Source of the DNA: Nipponacmea schrenckii | Taxonomy: Eukaryota; Mollusca; Gastropoda; Lottiidae | Assembly: GCA_030562195.1 (NCBI GenBank) | Contig: JAUJPP010000005.1 | Location: 39,357,106 to 39,421,105, forward strand | Length of the DNA stretch: 64,000 bases | Direction of reading: 5' to 3' | Part shown: positions 34,546 through 48,300 of the stretch, one piece after another | Position numbering within the stretch: position 1 is the first letter of the stretch | Layout of the letters: every line of letters starts with the position of its first letter | Made by a program: the position numbers and the translations under genes | Notes under the pieces: model-generated | What the model saw: the letters and a program-made list of their open reading frames with translations, nothing else | Databases searched by the model: none | Told to the model about the DNA's origin: nothing

Positions 34546-35319
34546 GTACAAGATTATAGAAATATAGTTTTTGTATGTAGCGCAAGGTTGATCAGATTAT
34601 CATGCCTTCCCTACATGACATTTACATAACAACGATCATGGCAGACTCATTATGTCAGCACTGTTATTTCCATTATTTACTAAAAATCATTCTGTGATGC
34701 ACACTAAAAATCTGCTATGCGCATTTACAATATATCTCTGATGCTCTCTAACAATCTGAACAGTTGTGACATCTTTCTCTCCAGCTTATTGTTTATCATC
34801 TGAAATATTTAGTTCTCAAATAGCACCAGTTCTAAAATATCCAAATCTTCAAATTTATTCCAGAAAATATGTCCATTTGATGGGATTAATTTTTGAATAA
34901 AAGTTTGCTTTGGTTAATTTAAAACATTTAAAAAAAATTCTTATCCACTTTTATGTTCTCTGATATTTGTTGTCCATTTCATGGAGTTGTGGTTGGTGGT
35001 GGCATTGATTCTAATTAAAGCAGAAAATTATTTTAATCTTCATATTTCATTCATACTATACCAATCTGTTCAAATGAAAGATAAAAAGTAAAAATGAATA
35101 AATTATAGGTAGTATTGCATCCATTCAATCTATGTTGATGAATGTACAGAAAGTGTTAATTAAAAATGTTGAGCTTGAAATATTTCTGATTTAGAGTATA
35201 TCATATTATGAATTATCGTCAGAGAATTTTTTATGAATTTGCAATATTTTCTATTATATGACTAAACACTGAATTGAGCTCATCTTTATTAACCACAAAA
35301 TAGTCCCCCTCCACCTTGT
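34546..35319. other. Spacer between the two inverted 51-bp arrays
   Basis: AT-rich, no recognisable exon or repeat. Confidence 0.45.
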
Positions 35320-35505
35320 TTCATTCCTCTTTCTCCCTAATGAGGGAGCTGTGGTGAATCAGTTCAAAGTACCCAAAGGAATAGGTTTATGCTGCTGTCA
35401 TGGCGAAATTTCCCTCATTGCACATTGTATGGCATTGTCTGTCTTCATTAGCCTATAAGATGCAGGAGATTAAGAGGTAAAACTTCTTTCATTTCCTAAT
35501 TTCCC
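35320..35505 (+). mobile_element. SINE copy
   Basis: GAGCTGTGGTGAATCAGTTC (head), GGCATTGTCTGTCTTCATTA and AAGAGGTAAAACTTCTTTCA (tail) match the family, with an internal deletion. Confidence 0.65.
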
Positions 35506-35659
35506 CTCCCCCACAAAATTTTAATAAATTTTAATACAGTGATACAACTGATAAGTAACAACCTTCAATTAGAAGACCAGTGCCATTTATTTTCACCTCC
35601 TTAAAATCAAAATGAATCAATTAAGCAGCCAGAACAGTTCTAATTATCTTCTTTGTATA

Positions 35660-36640
35660 AACAGTGCTATTTCTACATTACTCTACAGTTGATGTAGTGA
35701 GTACTATTTTAACAGTGCTATTTCTACATTACTCTACAATTGATGTATTGAAAACTATTTTAACAGTGGTATTTCTATATCACTCTACAGTTGATGTAGT
35801 GAAACTATTTTAACAGTGTATTTCTAATTACTCTACAATTGATGTATTGAAAACTATTATAACAGTGTATTTCTATATTACTCTACAATTGATGTATTGA
35901 AAACTATTTTAACAGTGCTATTTCTATATCACTCTACAGTTGATGTAGTGAGTACTATTTTAACAGTGCTATTTCTACATTACTCTACAGTTGATGTATG
36001 AACTATTTTAACAGTGTATTTCTATTCTCTACATGATGTATGAGACTTTTTTCCTATTTCCATTACTCTACAATTGATGTATTGAGCACTACTTTAACAG
36101 TGGTATTTCTATATTACTCTACAATTGATGTATTGAGCACTATTTTAACAGTGGTATTTCTATATCTACTTTTTCAACCTTACCTTACAATTGATGTATT
36201 GAGCACTATTTTAACAGTGGTATTTCTATATCTCTCTACAATTGATGTATTGAGCACTATTTTAACAGTGGTATTCTATATTACTCTACAATTGATGTAT
36301 TGAGCACTATTTTAACAGTGGTATTTCTATATCACTCTACAATTGATGTATTGAGCACTATTTTAACAGTGGTATTTCTATATTGCTCTACAATTGATGT
36401 ATTGAGCACTATTTTAACAGTGGTATTTCTATATTACTCTACAATTGATGTATTGAGCACTATTTTAACAGTGGTATTTCTATATTACTCTACAATTGAT
36501 GTATTGAGCACTACTTTAACAGTGGTATTTCTATATTGCTCTACAATTGATGTATTGAGAACTATTTTAACAGTGGTATTTCTATATCTCTCTACAATTG
36601 ATGTATTGAGCACTACTTTAACAGTGGTAATTCTATAAGC
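35660..36640 (+). repeat. 51-bp minisatellite, plus orientation, about 18 copies
   Basis: Units of CTCTACAATTGATGTATTGA, GCACTATTTTAACAGTGGTA and TTTCTATATTA. The first units (to about 36,050) are more divergent and contain deletions; the later ones are almost identical. The open frames at 36,040-36,638 are repeat artefacts. Confidence 0.95.
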
Positions 36641-37504
36641 CTGTATAACTATTGCTAATGTATATATATGAGTGTATTAAATGAAATAATTGTATATCAA
36701 TTAAATGAATTTTAATGTAAAATTAACAGTACTTCTTTAATCAATTCTTATGTAGGTATCCAACATAAATATGATTTTATATTGATACATTGAAAAAACA
36801 AGATTTAGATAATATATAATCAGTGTACTATATATAAAAACCTAATGTACTTGTTACAACCTTCTCAACAACCTTGAGAAGAATGTAAACAAGTTTGACC
36901 TCAATAGGATATAAACAACTCTGACCCAGGTGCAATTGTTCTTCACTTCTCCGATTTAATTTGGGTACTAATTGGAAGGGAAATGTCGGAATCAAATAAT
37001 AATGATAATCTTCTAAGTTACCTAGCAACAATAATTCATTGGAGTATTTATTTTGTCTAATAAACGTAGAACAACAATTTACAAGTATTGCATCAGCTTT
37101 TCACATCGACAAGGTCACATTATAATGATATACTATTAGCTAGAGAAACCTTAGACATTTCAACCAATCAGAATCAATCAAAGAAAAACAGAATTCAGTC
37201 TGCTGTTTCCTTAATGCTTTAATTGTAATTAGAAGAAAGTCAAAATTATATCAAATCAAAATATATTGTAATTATTGACTGCTGTAAAAAGAAAGGTAGC
37301 TTTAGTAGCTCATGTGTCTTTGAGAAAACTTAAAGCTGTACTTCACTCAAATATGTTCCTTTACAATTTGATTTGGGTTTCAGTTTAAGATGATTTTGTT
37401 CAGCTTTTAAACATATTTTCTGGTTAACTTAGACATTTCTACCAAATACAAATATTTTTTTTTTAATTTTTAGGGCAATTATTATGGGATAAAAACACAT
37501 TTAA
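36641..37504. other. No recognisable gene
   Basis: The minus-strand open frame at 36,828-37,031 has somewhat protein-like composition (67 codons, several P and E) but no recognisable domain and no clear splice context. Confidence 0.4.
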
Positions 37505-37990
37505 TATATAGGTACATAATGTTTCAACACAATTTACTTGCATCTTTAATACATGGGTACATAATGTTTCAACACAATTTACTTGCATCTTTAATACATG
37601 GGTACATAATGTTTCAACACAATTTACTTGCATCTTTAATACATGGTACATAATGTTTCAACACAATTTACTTGCATCTTTAATACATGGGTACATAATG
37701 TTTCAACACAAGTTACATGTGTCTTTAATACATAGGTACATAATGTTTCAACACAAGTTACATGTGTCTTTAATACATGGGTACTTAACATTGCAACACA
37801 AGTTACATGTGTCTTTAATACATGGGTACGTAACATTGCAACACAAGTTACATGTGTCTTTAATACATGCGTTCTTAATGTTTCAACACAAAAGGTACTA
37901 CACTTCTTCAATACATGGTTACATAACGTTTCAACACAATTTACATGTATTTTTAATATATGGGTACATAACGTTTCAACACAAATACTA
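37505..37990 (-). repeat. 45-bp minisatellite, about 11 copies
   Basis: Plus-strand unit: ATGTTTCAACACAATTTACT, TGCATCTTTAATACATGGGT and ACATA. Two subtypes exist (TTTACTTGCATC and GTTACATGTGTC), grouped in runs. Two more units lie inverted in SLC25A11 intron 6. Open frames on both strands follow from a unit length divisible by three. Confidence 0.95.
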
Positions 37991-38334
37991 GCTTTCAAAT
38001 GTTGTTCAAATCTTATGATTTATTATGTGGTAAAAATGCAGAGGTCATATATAAGAAGGATATAGAAATCAATAGACCTGCATCTGGTATAGAACCAATG
38101 GTGGCATTGATAAAATATATGTACTTAAATTAAACTCAGTCTTCTAATCAATAGTGCACTCCTGGTACCACCATACTGCAGATGAGAATATTATTGATTA
38201 TACCTTTTCTACCTCCACAATCAATACCAAGCTAATATCCAATAGATGCCATTCAAGGATCATCCAATAGATTTATTGCATATAGCCATACGATAGATTT
38301 TAACTGATGTACTCATTTATAATAATGAGTAAAG

Positions 38335-38445
38335 GGCCTTAACTTCTAACACTCTTTCTGGGATGTCTTAGGGCCTTGACTTCTAACATTGTTTCTAGGA
38401 TATCGTAAGCCTTAACTTCTTACACTGTTTCTTGGATATCTTAGT
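38335..38445 (-). repeat. Three inverted units of the 37-bp repeat
   Basis: GGGCCTTGACTTCTAACATT, GTTTCTAGGATATC and similar are the reverse complement of the unit at 44,340-44,990. Confidence 0.85.
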
Positions 38446-39644
38446 GCTCAGATCCAATCCATGACCTGTTTTTTACAGATACATAACATTTTTTATGGTC
38501 ATTCTTTCAAGAGCCACTTTCAAAGCAAGATTTTTTTCTATTGATTTATATTCTTGATCAATTCTGGAGATTTTTTCAATAACTCTACCATATTTAGATG
38601 AAGGCCATGTAATCAGCCTATATCTGGTTCTAACCACTTATAATCAATTGGTCACTGTGCAAATAACACTGTTAAGTAGAAAAAAACTAGCTGTAACCAA
38701 ATCAATCTATAGTGCACAATATAGTAGATGTAAAGTACATGTACTAATGTAACCTTTGTTTTCTTCAGGTAAACACAAAACAATTAAGTGACATTTCATG
38801 TCAACCCAATGTCAACAAGTATACCACAATATATTGTTAACTGACCCTACAATGACAAGAGTCTAAAGGGTGAATAAAAACGTCAACATTTAGTAAAGTT
38901 GACATTAAAATTGCAATCATATATTTCAAATGGCTGTCTATTCCAGATGAGACAATTAAAACATTGAAAACATGATAAATCATTATTAGGCAGAGAAAAA
39001 ACCATTAGGTATGTCTAGACACAATGACATACAATGTAAGGTTATAGAGAAAGCCTACTAGACCAGACTAGCTCTTTAATAATATCAATACCTTGTCAAG
39101 TATTGAACAAGATGTACAAATATCTTTCTAACTGTATCTTCTAGTAACAAAATTTCCTCAAATTGACTTGTTGAATTCTTAATGATCTGATGATTATAAT
39201 TATAGTAATTAGGATATCCTTTGGTTATTTAGTTTATAAATATATTAAGTATATTATGTATATTATGTATTCAATGTTTATATCATGTTAAATATTATGT
39301 ACAATTTGACCTGGCCAGGTGTATAATGTACAATAGTTTATAACTTAGTTGATCACCCAATCATTGAGTAGCATCAGGTGCAATTCACAGGTGAGCATGG
39401 TCTACATCCTTAGAATACCTTCAGGTGTATTAAACACTAACATCCTTTTCTGCTTTTTAGTATTCATTTAATTTTTTTCTGATTCAAACATATTTGATTG
39501 TATTAACAAAAGGATGAGGCAAAAATTACACAAACTAAGATAAATCTGTTTCTTCAAGTTGTGTTACTTGAATCATAAAAAATTCCAATAAACCCTTCAA
39601 AAACATCCAGATTCTTGGTATAAACCTTACTGACCAGTGGATTT
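38446..39644. other. No recognisable gene
   Basis: AT-rich sequence without a supported exon. A short TATTATGTATATTATGTATT simple repeat lies near 39,250. Confidence 0.45.
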
Positions 39645-40400
39645 ATCAACCTATAAGAAACAGGTCCAACATTATGGAAGACAGAAACAGGTCCAAGAGA
39701 CAGACACAGTACAGAACAGAACCAACATCACTGAAGACATTAAAGAAACAGGTCCAACATCATGGAAGAGAGAAACAGTAAAGAAACAGGTCCAACATTA
39801 TGGAAGATAGAAACAGTACAGAAACAGGTCCAACATCATGGAAGATAGAAACAGTAAAGAAACAGGTCCAACATTATGGAAGATAGAAACAGTAAAGAAA
39901 CAGGTCCAACATAATGGGAAACAGAAACAGTAAAAAACAGGTCCAACATTATAGAAGACAGAAACAGTAAAGAAACAGGTCCAACATTATGGTGAGACAG
40001 AAACACAAAAGAAACAAGTCCAACATCATGGAAGACAGAAACAGTAAAGAAACTGGTCCAACATTATGGAAGATAGAAACAGTAAAGAAACTGGTCCAAC
40101 ATTATGGAAGACAGAAACAGTACAGAAACAGGTCCAACATTATGGAAGATAGAAACAGTAAAGAAACAGGTCCAACATCATGGAAGATAGAAACAGTAAA
40201 GAAACAGGTCCAACATTATGGAAGATAGAAACAGTAAGAAACAGGTCCAACAATATGGAAGACAGAAACAGTACAGAAACAGGTCCAACAATATGGAAGA
40301 TAGAAACAGTAAAGAAACAGGTCCAACATTATGGAAGGTTGTAAAGAAACAGTAAAGAACAAGTCCAACATTATAGACGACAGTAAAGAAACAGAACCAA
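39645..40400 (+). repeat. 38-bp minisatellite, about 19 copies
   Basis: Units of ACAGTAAAGAAACAGGTCCA plus ACATTATGGAAGATAGAA. Both-strand open frames (39,989-40,428) are artefacts. Confidence 0.95.
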
Positions 40401-40869
40401 TCAACTTTATTAGATCAATTCCATTCAATAAAATTCCCCTACCAATCCTAAAGTTTAAACAATGATAATAGAATACATGGACTAAGAAACATGTTTGCTG
40501 ATAAAGATTACTATTAATGTACTCTGATAATCATCTAGGCCAATTTTTAATTGTAAACAAGAATACTTGAAATGTAGGTTAAAATGGACATGGGCATACA
40601 TTATATATATTCAAGTACAGGTATATTATTAAAGTAACTCCTTGATTAAACTTCAAACATCATAAAAACTTCCCTTTGGCTCTCAGGGCCGATACAACAA
40701 TAGTTCTCAACATTTCAAACTCATTGTACCTCTTGTCCTCACCAGACACCTCTTGTACCCTTTTATCTAACATAAGTAAAGTGAAAGGGTTAAACAATTC
40801 AACCAAAATATGCTACTTTTTACAGTGAATTAAAGAAACCTTTTTAATGCCCCCCTATGTTATTCCCTG

Positions 40870-40970
40870 ATACCCTTTAGATTGAAATGAAATGAATTGA
40901 GTGTAGTTTCTGCACCTAATGGGCAAATGAAGACGCATCATTAGGTTGGAAACAATGCTTATTATGTTGG
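40870..40970 (-). mobile_element. SINE fragment, minus
   Basis: AAATGAATTGAGTGTAGTTT and CTAATGGGCAAATGAAGACG are the reverse of the SINE tail and body. Confidence 0.5.
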
Positions 40971-42189
40971 CTTAACACATATCTATCTCTCAACACACCT
41001 GCATATATTCCCTCAAGAAATAAATCTAATCAATCTCACAATTTCACAAGACAATCTTGTAATATATAGTTCAGGAATAACTAGGCTATAGTTCTAAGTC
41101 ATGGTAAAGTATGGTCAAGGATTTAGCCTAACAGTAGTCTGAAAGATAGCTATTAAAAGCTCATATGTACTCAAAACTGGAATATTGATATTTCAATAAT
41201 TCAAGGTTATTGGTGATAAGCGACAATACGTGACTTAATGTTTACTGAGAATTACACAATCTGTTACTAGCCTACACTTTATACTACATTCAATATTGAA
41301 ACACAATTAATTTATGGTATACTTATCCTGAGTTATATTGAACACGATATTTTAACATTGTCTTCATCAGCCATTATGTAATATTATTACTTTATAATTA
41401 TTGGTTATATTGGTTATAAGGAGTATGATTTGTTTATTTTATTCACAGAGAATCAAGCACACTTTAATCAATATTTAATGCTCTTGTTTGACTTAAAACT
41501 ATCAGGCTACAGATTTTTACTTCAACAAGGGCAATAACTCAAAATCTCTATAATTCATATAAATGAATGCAAAGCATTGCAACTGACAAGACAGTTGATC
41601 AAAATATACCACCGTAACAATAAGGTAGGCAGAATTTCAAATGTAAGATTTAAAAGTGTTAAGGCTGGACATAAAGAAACCCATAGACTAGATTACCTAG
41701 TGAGCTAGAATATATATTTTATTAAGTTGAATTAAGAACACTTTTTCAAACTTATAAAGGATCTCTGATCAATGAATATGGATGACAGACCAAAATATAA
41801 ACATTCTATAATAATAGCATTCTTTAATCGGTTAAATATGTACAATTACATGGTTTTGTAACAATATCATAAAAATATATCCTACTTATGTTTTGCATTA
41901 AATTCAAATTAGACTTTCCAGAAATGGAGGTTAAAAAGTAAGACAAGGAAACATATAATATATATCAGGTTTGTTTACATGTCTATTTTAAGAAATCAAA
42001 ATATTATTAATCACATATGTCACAAGCTAAATGTCCAACTGAGAGAACTAAAATTATGAAAAATTAATCTCTTGTTTTTATATTAAGTCTGTCTTAAGCC
42101 TGTACTGTAAATGTCATTTCTTCACAGGGTATAATTGAACAGTTATTGAGTTAAATGTAAAACATAAATCATCTGGTTATTTTTGATTC
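40971..42189. other. No recognisable gene
   Basis: AT-rich; no exon, RNA gene or array seen. Confidence 0.45.
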
Positions 42190-42300
42190 TGAGAAAGAAA
42201 AGCCTTCAATTCAAGGATCTGGAGGGATCTGCTACGTTAACTGTAGCACACAGGGTCTCAGTTTATTGTCCCATCTGAATGACTTGAAATGGAAACCCTC
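42190..42300 (-). mobile_element. SINE fragment, minus
   Basis: GGGTCTCAGTTTATTGTCCC and the preceding GTAGCACACAG are the reverse complement of the head-proximal part of the SINE (23,470-23,520). Confidence 0.5.
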
Positions 42301-42654
42301 AATTTAACAATTGTAATATTATGTAATCATGTTCAAGAATTGAAACAATTTTATCTGATAGATGTGAAAATTAAAATTTAAATACATTGAAAAGGAACTT
42401 GCACTCCATCGTAAAAGATATGAATGTCAAGCTTACAACTTGAAAACACCAATCATGATACATTTCAAAGACTATAAAAGTTATTTTAATTCTCATCAGT
42501 CTAAAATGTGACACTGAAACTAAATTTGCACCCAAATATTCACAGCTTCAGGGCAATCACAACATTATATACATATCAATTTTTTAATGTTTTTATAGGG
42601 TACTTTTGGTACAAAACATTTATTTTCATCTAATAATAATATTGACTATCTTGT

Positions 42655-43215
42655 ACATTGTCTGAATATTCTCTAATGTTTGTCTGTATATATATGTTAT
42701 AATGTTTGTCTGTATATATTAGTTATAATGTTTGCCTGTATTTATGAGTTATAATGTATATGGATATATTAGTTATAATGTTTGCCTGTATTTATTAGTT
42801 ATAATGTTTGTCTGTATATATGAGTTATAATGTTTGTCTGTATATATGATTTATAATGTTTGTCTGTATATATAAGTTATAATGTTTGTCTGTATATATG
42901 AGTTATAATGTTTATCTGTATATATTAGTTATAATTTTTGCCTGTATACATTAGTTATAATGTTTGCCTGTATATATTAGTTATAATGTTTATCTGTATA
43001 TATTAGTTATAATGTTTGTATATATTAGTTATAATGTTTATCTGTATATATTAGTTATAATGTTTGCCTGTATATATTAGTTATAATGTTTATCTGTATA
43101 TATTAGTTATAATGTTTATCTGTATATATTAGTTATAATGTTTATCTGTATATATTAGTTATAATGTTTATCTGTATATATTAGTTATAATGTTTATCTG
43201 AATATATTAGTTATA
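42655..43215 (+). repeat. 26-bp minisatellite, about 21 copies
   Basis: Units of TATAATGTTTGTCTGTATAT plus ATTAGT, with TTTGCC and TTTATC subtypes clustered in order along the array. Confidence 0.95.
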
Positions 43216-43879
43216 ATAATGTTTCCAGAATGTACCATTTTTTCAAATATTGTTATAAACTTGTGTTTGTGATTTAATGTGATTTGTACCTCTACATCTA
43301 GTTATGTTACTAAATATGAACCAATCCACAGTCAAAATATTCAAAAAATTTAAACTTTAGACAAGGAAGTGAGTTATTTGAAAAGACCTAGCAACATTTT
43401 CTAGGAAATGTATTTAGTATAAGGGTGTTGTATTTTAAAAGAGATCCTGTTTACATATACTTTTAAATGTGTCCTTGAAGAAGAAAATTTTCCACCAACA
43501 AGAAGACATGGGAAATTAAATACATATATAGGTATAACTCAGCCCTAAAAGTAAATAAACCATAAACAAACCAAATATATATTTAATGTGTTTAAGATGT
43601 GAGGTGTGGCTTGTCTAGTGACACAAACTCTATAACCTTCAAATGTCATTCAAAAATATCACTCTCATTCACAATCTTTGTTTCAATCCATTTTCATGTT
43701 TCAACCCGAATCTACCCACCAACATGTACAAATGCCCATTCATGTTAAAAAATATTAAAGAAAGACTTAATTGATGTCTGCACTTAACTATGTTTACTGT
43801 ATTTATGGGTTAAAGCATACCAAATTGACTTGAATTTACCCAGATCAAGATTCTCTAAATGATCTAAGCACAAGGGTAT

Positions 43880-44335
43880 CCTTAAAATACAGTTAGAAGA
43901 TAAGACGCTAGGATGTCCTCAAAACACAGTTAGAAGATAGGACGCCAGGATGTCCTTAAAATACAGTTAGAAGATAGGACGCTAGGATGTCCTTAAATAC
44001 AGTTAGAAGATAGGACGCTAGGATGTCCTTAAAATACAGTTAGAAGATAAGACGCTAGGATGTCCTTAAAATACAGTTAGAAGATAGGACGCTAGGATGG
44101 CCTTAAAATACAGTTAAAAGATAGGACGCTAGGATGTCCTTAAAATACAGTAAGAAGATAAGACGCTAGGATGCCTTAAAATACAGTTAAAGATAGGACG
44201 CTAGGATGGCCTTAAAATACAGTTAAAAGATAGGACGCTAGGATGTCCTTAAAATACAGTAAGAAGATAAGACGCTAGAATGTCCTTAAAATACAGTTAA
44301 AAGATAGGACTAGGATTCCGTTAGAAGATAAGTAG
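43880..44335 (+). repeat. 37-bp minisatellite A, about 12 copies
   Basis: Units of GACGCTAGGATGTCCTTAAA plus ATACAGTTAGAAGATAG. Adjacent to, and alignable with, array B. Confidence 0.95.
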
Positions 44336-44990
44336 ACCTAGGACGAGATGCTAAAACAATGTTAGAAGTTAAGACCCTAGGACAATCTAGAAACAATGTT
44401 AGAAGTTAAGACCCTAAGATATTCTAGAAACAATGTTAGAAGTTAAGACCCTAAGATATTCTAGAAACAGTGTTAGAAGTTAAGACCCTAAGATATTCTA
44501 GAAACAGTGTTAGAAGTTAAGACCCTAAGATATTCTAGAAACAGAGTAAGAAGTTAAGACTCTAAGATATTCTAGAAACAGTGTTAGAAGTTAAGACCCT
44601 AGGACATAGCTTGAAACATGTTAGAAGTTAACACCCTAAGATATTCTAGAAACAGTGTTAGAAGTTAGACCCTAAGATATTCTAGAAACAGTGTTAGAAG
44701 TTAAGACCCTAGGACAAGCTAGAAACAGTGTTAGAAGTTAAGACCCCAAGATATTCTAGAAACAATGTAAGAAGTTAAGACCCTCAGATATTCTAGAAAC
44801 AGTGTTCGAAGTTAAGACCCTAAGATATCCTAAAAACAGAGTTAGAAGTTAAGACCCTAAGATATCCTAGAAACAGTGTTAGAAGTTAAGACCCTAAGAT
44901 ATCCTAGAAACAGTGTTAGAAGTTAAGACCCTAAGATATCCTAGAAACAGAGTAAGAAGTTAAGACCCTAGGACATCCTAGAATTAATTG
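44336..44990 (+). repeat. 37-bp minisatellite B, about 17 copies
   Basis: Units of GACCCTAAGATATTCTAGAA plus ACAGTGTTAGAAGTTAA. Same length and register as array A. Inverted copies lie at 38,335-38,445. Confidence 0.95.
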
Positions 44991-45224
44991 GGAACCCCTG
45001 CTAGGACATCCTAGCTCAAAGATTGTTTTGAGAATATGCCACCAGGTAACTAGCAGGTGTGCTTTATCCTGATTAAGTATAACAGGTTACAGATTGAGCA
45101 AACATCAATATTGATGTAATGCAGTATAAATATTATATTTATAAAAGAACATCTGCTAAATCATGTAATTTATTCAAATTGTATTTCATTTCCCATTGAT
45201 GTATATTCAAGAAATACATTTGCA

Positions 45225-45335
45225 AAAATTAAATGAAATGAATGGATTTTTACATCCTACTTTCATCCAACTGTCAAGGGATTAACATGCACAGCCTGTA
45301 GCCCACTGGATCTTTGTTTATCCCAGTTGGACAAG
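45225..45335 (-). mobile_element. SINE fragment, minus
   Basis: AAATGAATGGATTTTTACAT is the inverted tail; CAACTGTCAAGGGATTAACA and the following GCACAGCCTGTAG match the inverted body. Confidence 0.65.
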
Positions 45336-48300
45336 GTCAAGGTCTTGAATGAGGTGACATTATGTAATCATGTCTAATACTTTCATCTGGTTTCTAGGGA
45401 ACGAAATTCTTTAAAACATGTATTTTGAAAAAAATATAAATTTTAGAATTAATTTTGAGAGATAATAAAGTATAATGAAATATCATACAGAAGAACAAAT
45501 AAATGGGGAACATGTTAAAAAAGTTGTATTTTTCTATTTTGTGACATTGTGTGATATGTGACCAGGAAAGAAGTATGTAAATAGAGGAGTAGACAGCAAG
45601 GTAAAGAGACATGACCTACTAGCCTACTGGCACAGTCAAGTACAAAATAATAAAAAACGTCAAACTATCAACTACATGGTTTTTATAGATTATAATTGAC
45701 GTCATGACCTAAGAGTAGGTTGATATATATCAAAATTTTCCATGAACTGTCATAATTATATTTTATATATATAACATACTTTTATGTAACTTCAAATATG
45801 TATTTTACAACATTTGTTTGAAAAGACTATTACACCTATATATTCCTTTGAGAATTGATTCAATTGATATAAACTGCAATGAATGTGTAAAGCCCTGAGT
45901 ATACCATCATACATTTGTTCAACATATCATCATGTATTAGGTTGACCGTGTTTGTTCACAAATATTTGAATGTCTGGTCGGCTATGAACAAACATGGACG
46001 CCATTCAAACTGCATGTTTCATCTTCCCAGCATATGTTAGCAATATTCAAATTACAAATCACCAGTCGTAAACTTGTCAGGTGATTCAGTTTTTAAAATG
46101 TCCCCTTGTATAAGAAGATATTCAAAAATAAAGGTGATTGATTTATTACTTTGTTCTCTTGTTGTTGTATCTGTTTTAACTCATGAAGGAAGATACATCC
46201 ATATCTTCACATTCTGAAACTTGGCTGTAACTCACCCAAGAATATTCAATATATATGTTATCACTGAGGCAGCAGCAAAAACTTTCAAGCATCCATGATA
46301 ATTATTTCTTCTCTCCTTATTTGGACATAATTGTCATACAAATGTTTGAATGTGTAGACAGAAATCAGAATGAACATGATGATATTTTGAACCAATGTTT
46401 GATCGTGTAGACTGGGCTTTATAGTTTTTAAGCATTCCATCCATCTTTTACTAATGCTACCATAAATTGTTCATATCTTTTAAAATTCTAAATTTAGAAA
46501 CAGTTTTTGTATGCCTGAGACATACAGAGTAAAGACCTACAAGGAGATGAAGATGAGTGTTTGACGTCAGAGTTATCTTGTCTGGTCAAAGTGAACCAGA
46601 AGAGAAATATATAGAGGTAGAAGGCAGTTGATATTGGAGCTGTTCCAACTAGCACATCTCTTGTAGATCGATCTATAAATAACCAATACAGGTCTCATGT
46701 GAGTAGCATTCACGCAACCACAGAAGATACCATATTAATGGCACAAAAACATCAACATGTAATACTTGGAAACAGAAAACATACAATATATACAGAAACA
46801 GACAATATACAATATATCTAGAAATGGAAAACATAAAAATTTCTGTATAAGCTTAATCAACATGAATACATATAAGCAATTCAAAAAGGATAACAATTTT
46901 AGCCTCTCAATATGAATCAATAACTACATTTAGCACAGATTAACAAAGATATTTTAAAACGATTTAAAACAAAGTAAGTAAAAACACACACTTGACAGCA
47001 ATTTTCATTACGGTAAATTTCTAATATTGGACAATAAATTATTTTTTTAACATCTGTACACCTACACATACCTTTTCCGAGTACCTTTATGTAAATAAAA
47101 TACCATTACCAATAACTTAGATAAATGTGAAGGCTATAAAAAGAAGGTTCTTTATCTTCAATTTATAGAAATATATTCACAGGACAATTTCAAATATATG
47201 TTATTTTTAAATCTGGAAAACCAGACATTTTGGATTTAAGAATATAGATGATATTCCAATAAACATGTGATCTGTAAAACAGAACATGAAAAAAGTCTTC
47301 TTGGATGGTAAAAAGATGTAGTACTCTACCATACCAAGTGTACTATTACAATGTATAACCTCTAAACTTGGGTATATAAACAATGTGTAGACAGTTTCAT
47401 CAGAGTTTCTGTTATCAATTCACCTTCTTTTTAAATGTCACTAGAGCACTAGTCTGCCTACACAAGTTATTGGAAGGTGACTAGAATAGGCCAGTTCTAC
47501 CAGGTGCCAAGATACAATAAATATAGACATAGGAATTGGGTTTGAAGGAGTATTGGGGTACATTAACAGTTTCATCATCACATAAGAGTCTTCAACAGAA
47601 TGACTAAATCAAATGGTTTGCTCTGCAATGGGTGGGCAGATATATGGTAAGAAGTCTAATCTAAATGTCCACCTCAATCAACACCTATTATGTTATATTA
47701 TATATATAATACAATATAATTAAATAGAACAATGTATTATTTTACATTATTTTCATTCTGCTCCAATAATATACCAAGTACATATCATAATAATAAAACA
47801 ATGTAATTTAATGAATCTGCTCTATTTCACAATTACACAATTATTTCTTTTCTGCTCCAAGAATTATTCAATAACTCTTCAAATAATAAAATACCTTGTT
47901 TAAACATAATTGTTACAGAATTAGACATTCTCTTCTATTCTAAAACCTCTTATCTCTTAGAGAGAATAAATGATTTATGAGTTTTTTGCCACCAACTCAA
48001 TAACATTGACCTAGTGAGCTAAGTGAACACAATCTAACAGATGAGTCATGGTGGAATCATATATAGACTCACATCAACTTGTACTTTAACATAGAACAGC
48101 AACATATCTTCTGGTATACATAAACATTACTTTCCTCAGAAAACTGTGTTTGTGTTTCCAATAAGTAACAGTTCTGATATGTAAAATAATAGCAGAATTA
48201 ATAGTAATTGTCATTGATCACCAAAATGATACCGTTCGATGGTTTTCGAGTCCTCTTTTAGTACAATGACCTAGTTAGAAAATAGAGCGTGGTTGTATGA

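Noticed and set aside
35660..36640. Open frames of 87 and 112 codons encoding a 17-residue repeat
   Set aside because: The 51-bp unit is divisible by three and has no stop in this frame. The inverted array at 34.3 kb gives the same peptide. There is no start context, signal or domain.
37463..37998. Open frames on both strands with Cys-rich 15-residue repeats
   Set aside because: They are a direct result of the 45-bp minisatellite; both strands are open at once.
39989..40428. Lys-rich and hydrophobic repeat ORFs on opposite strands
   Set aside because: Translation of the 38-bp minisatellite in cycling frames.
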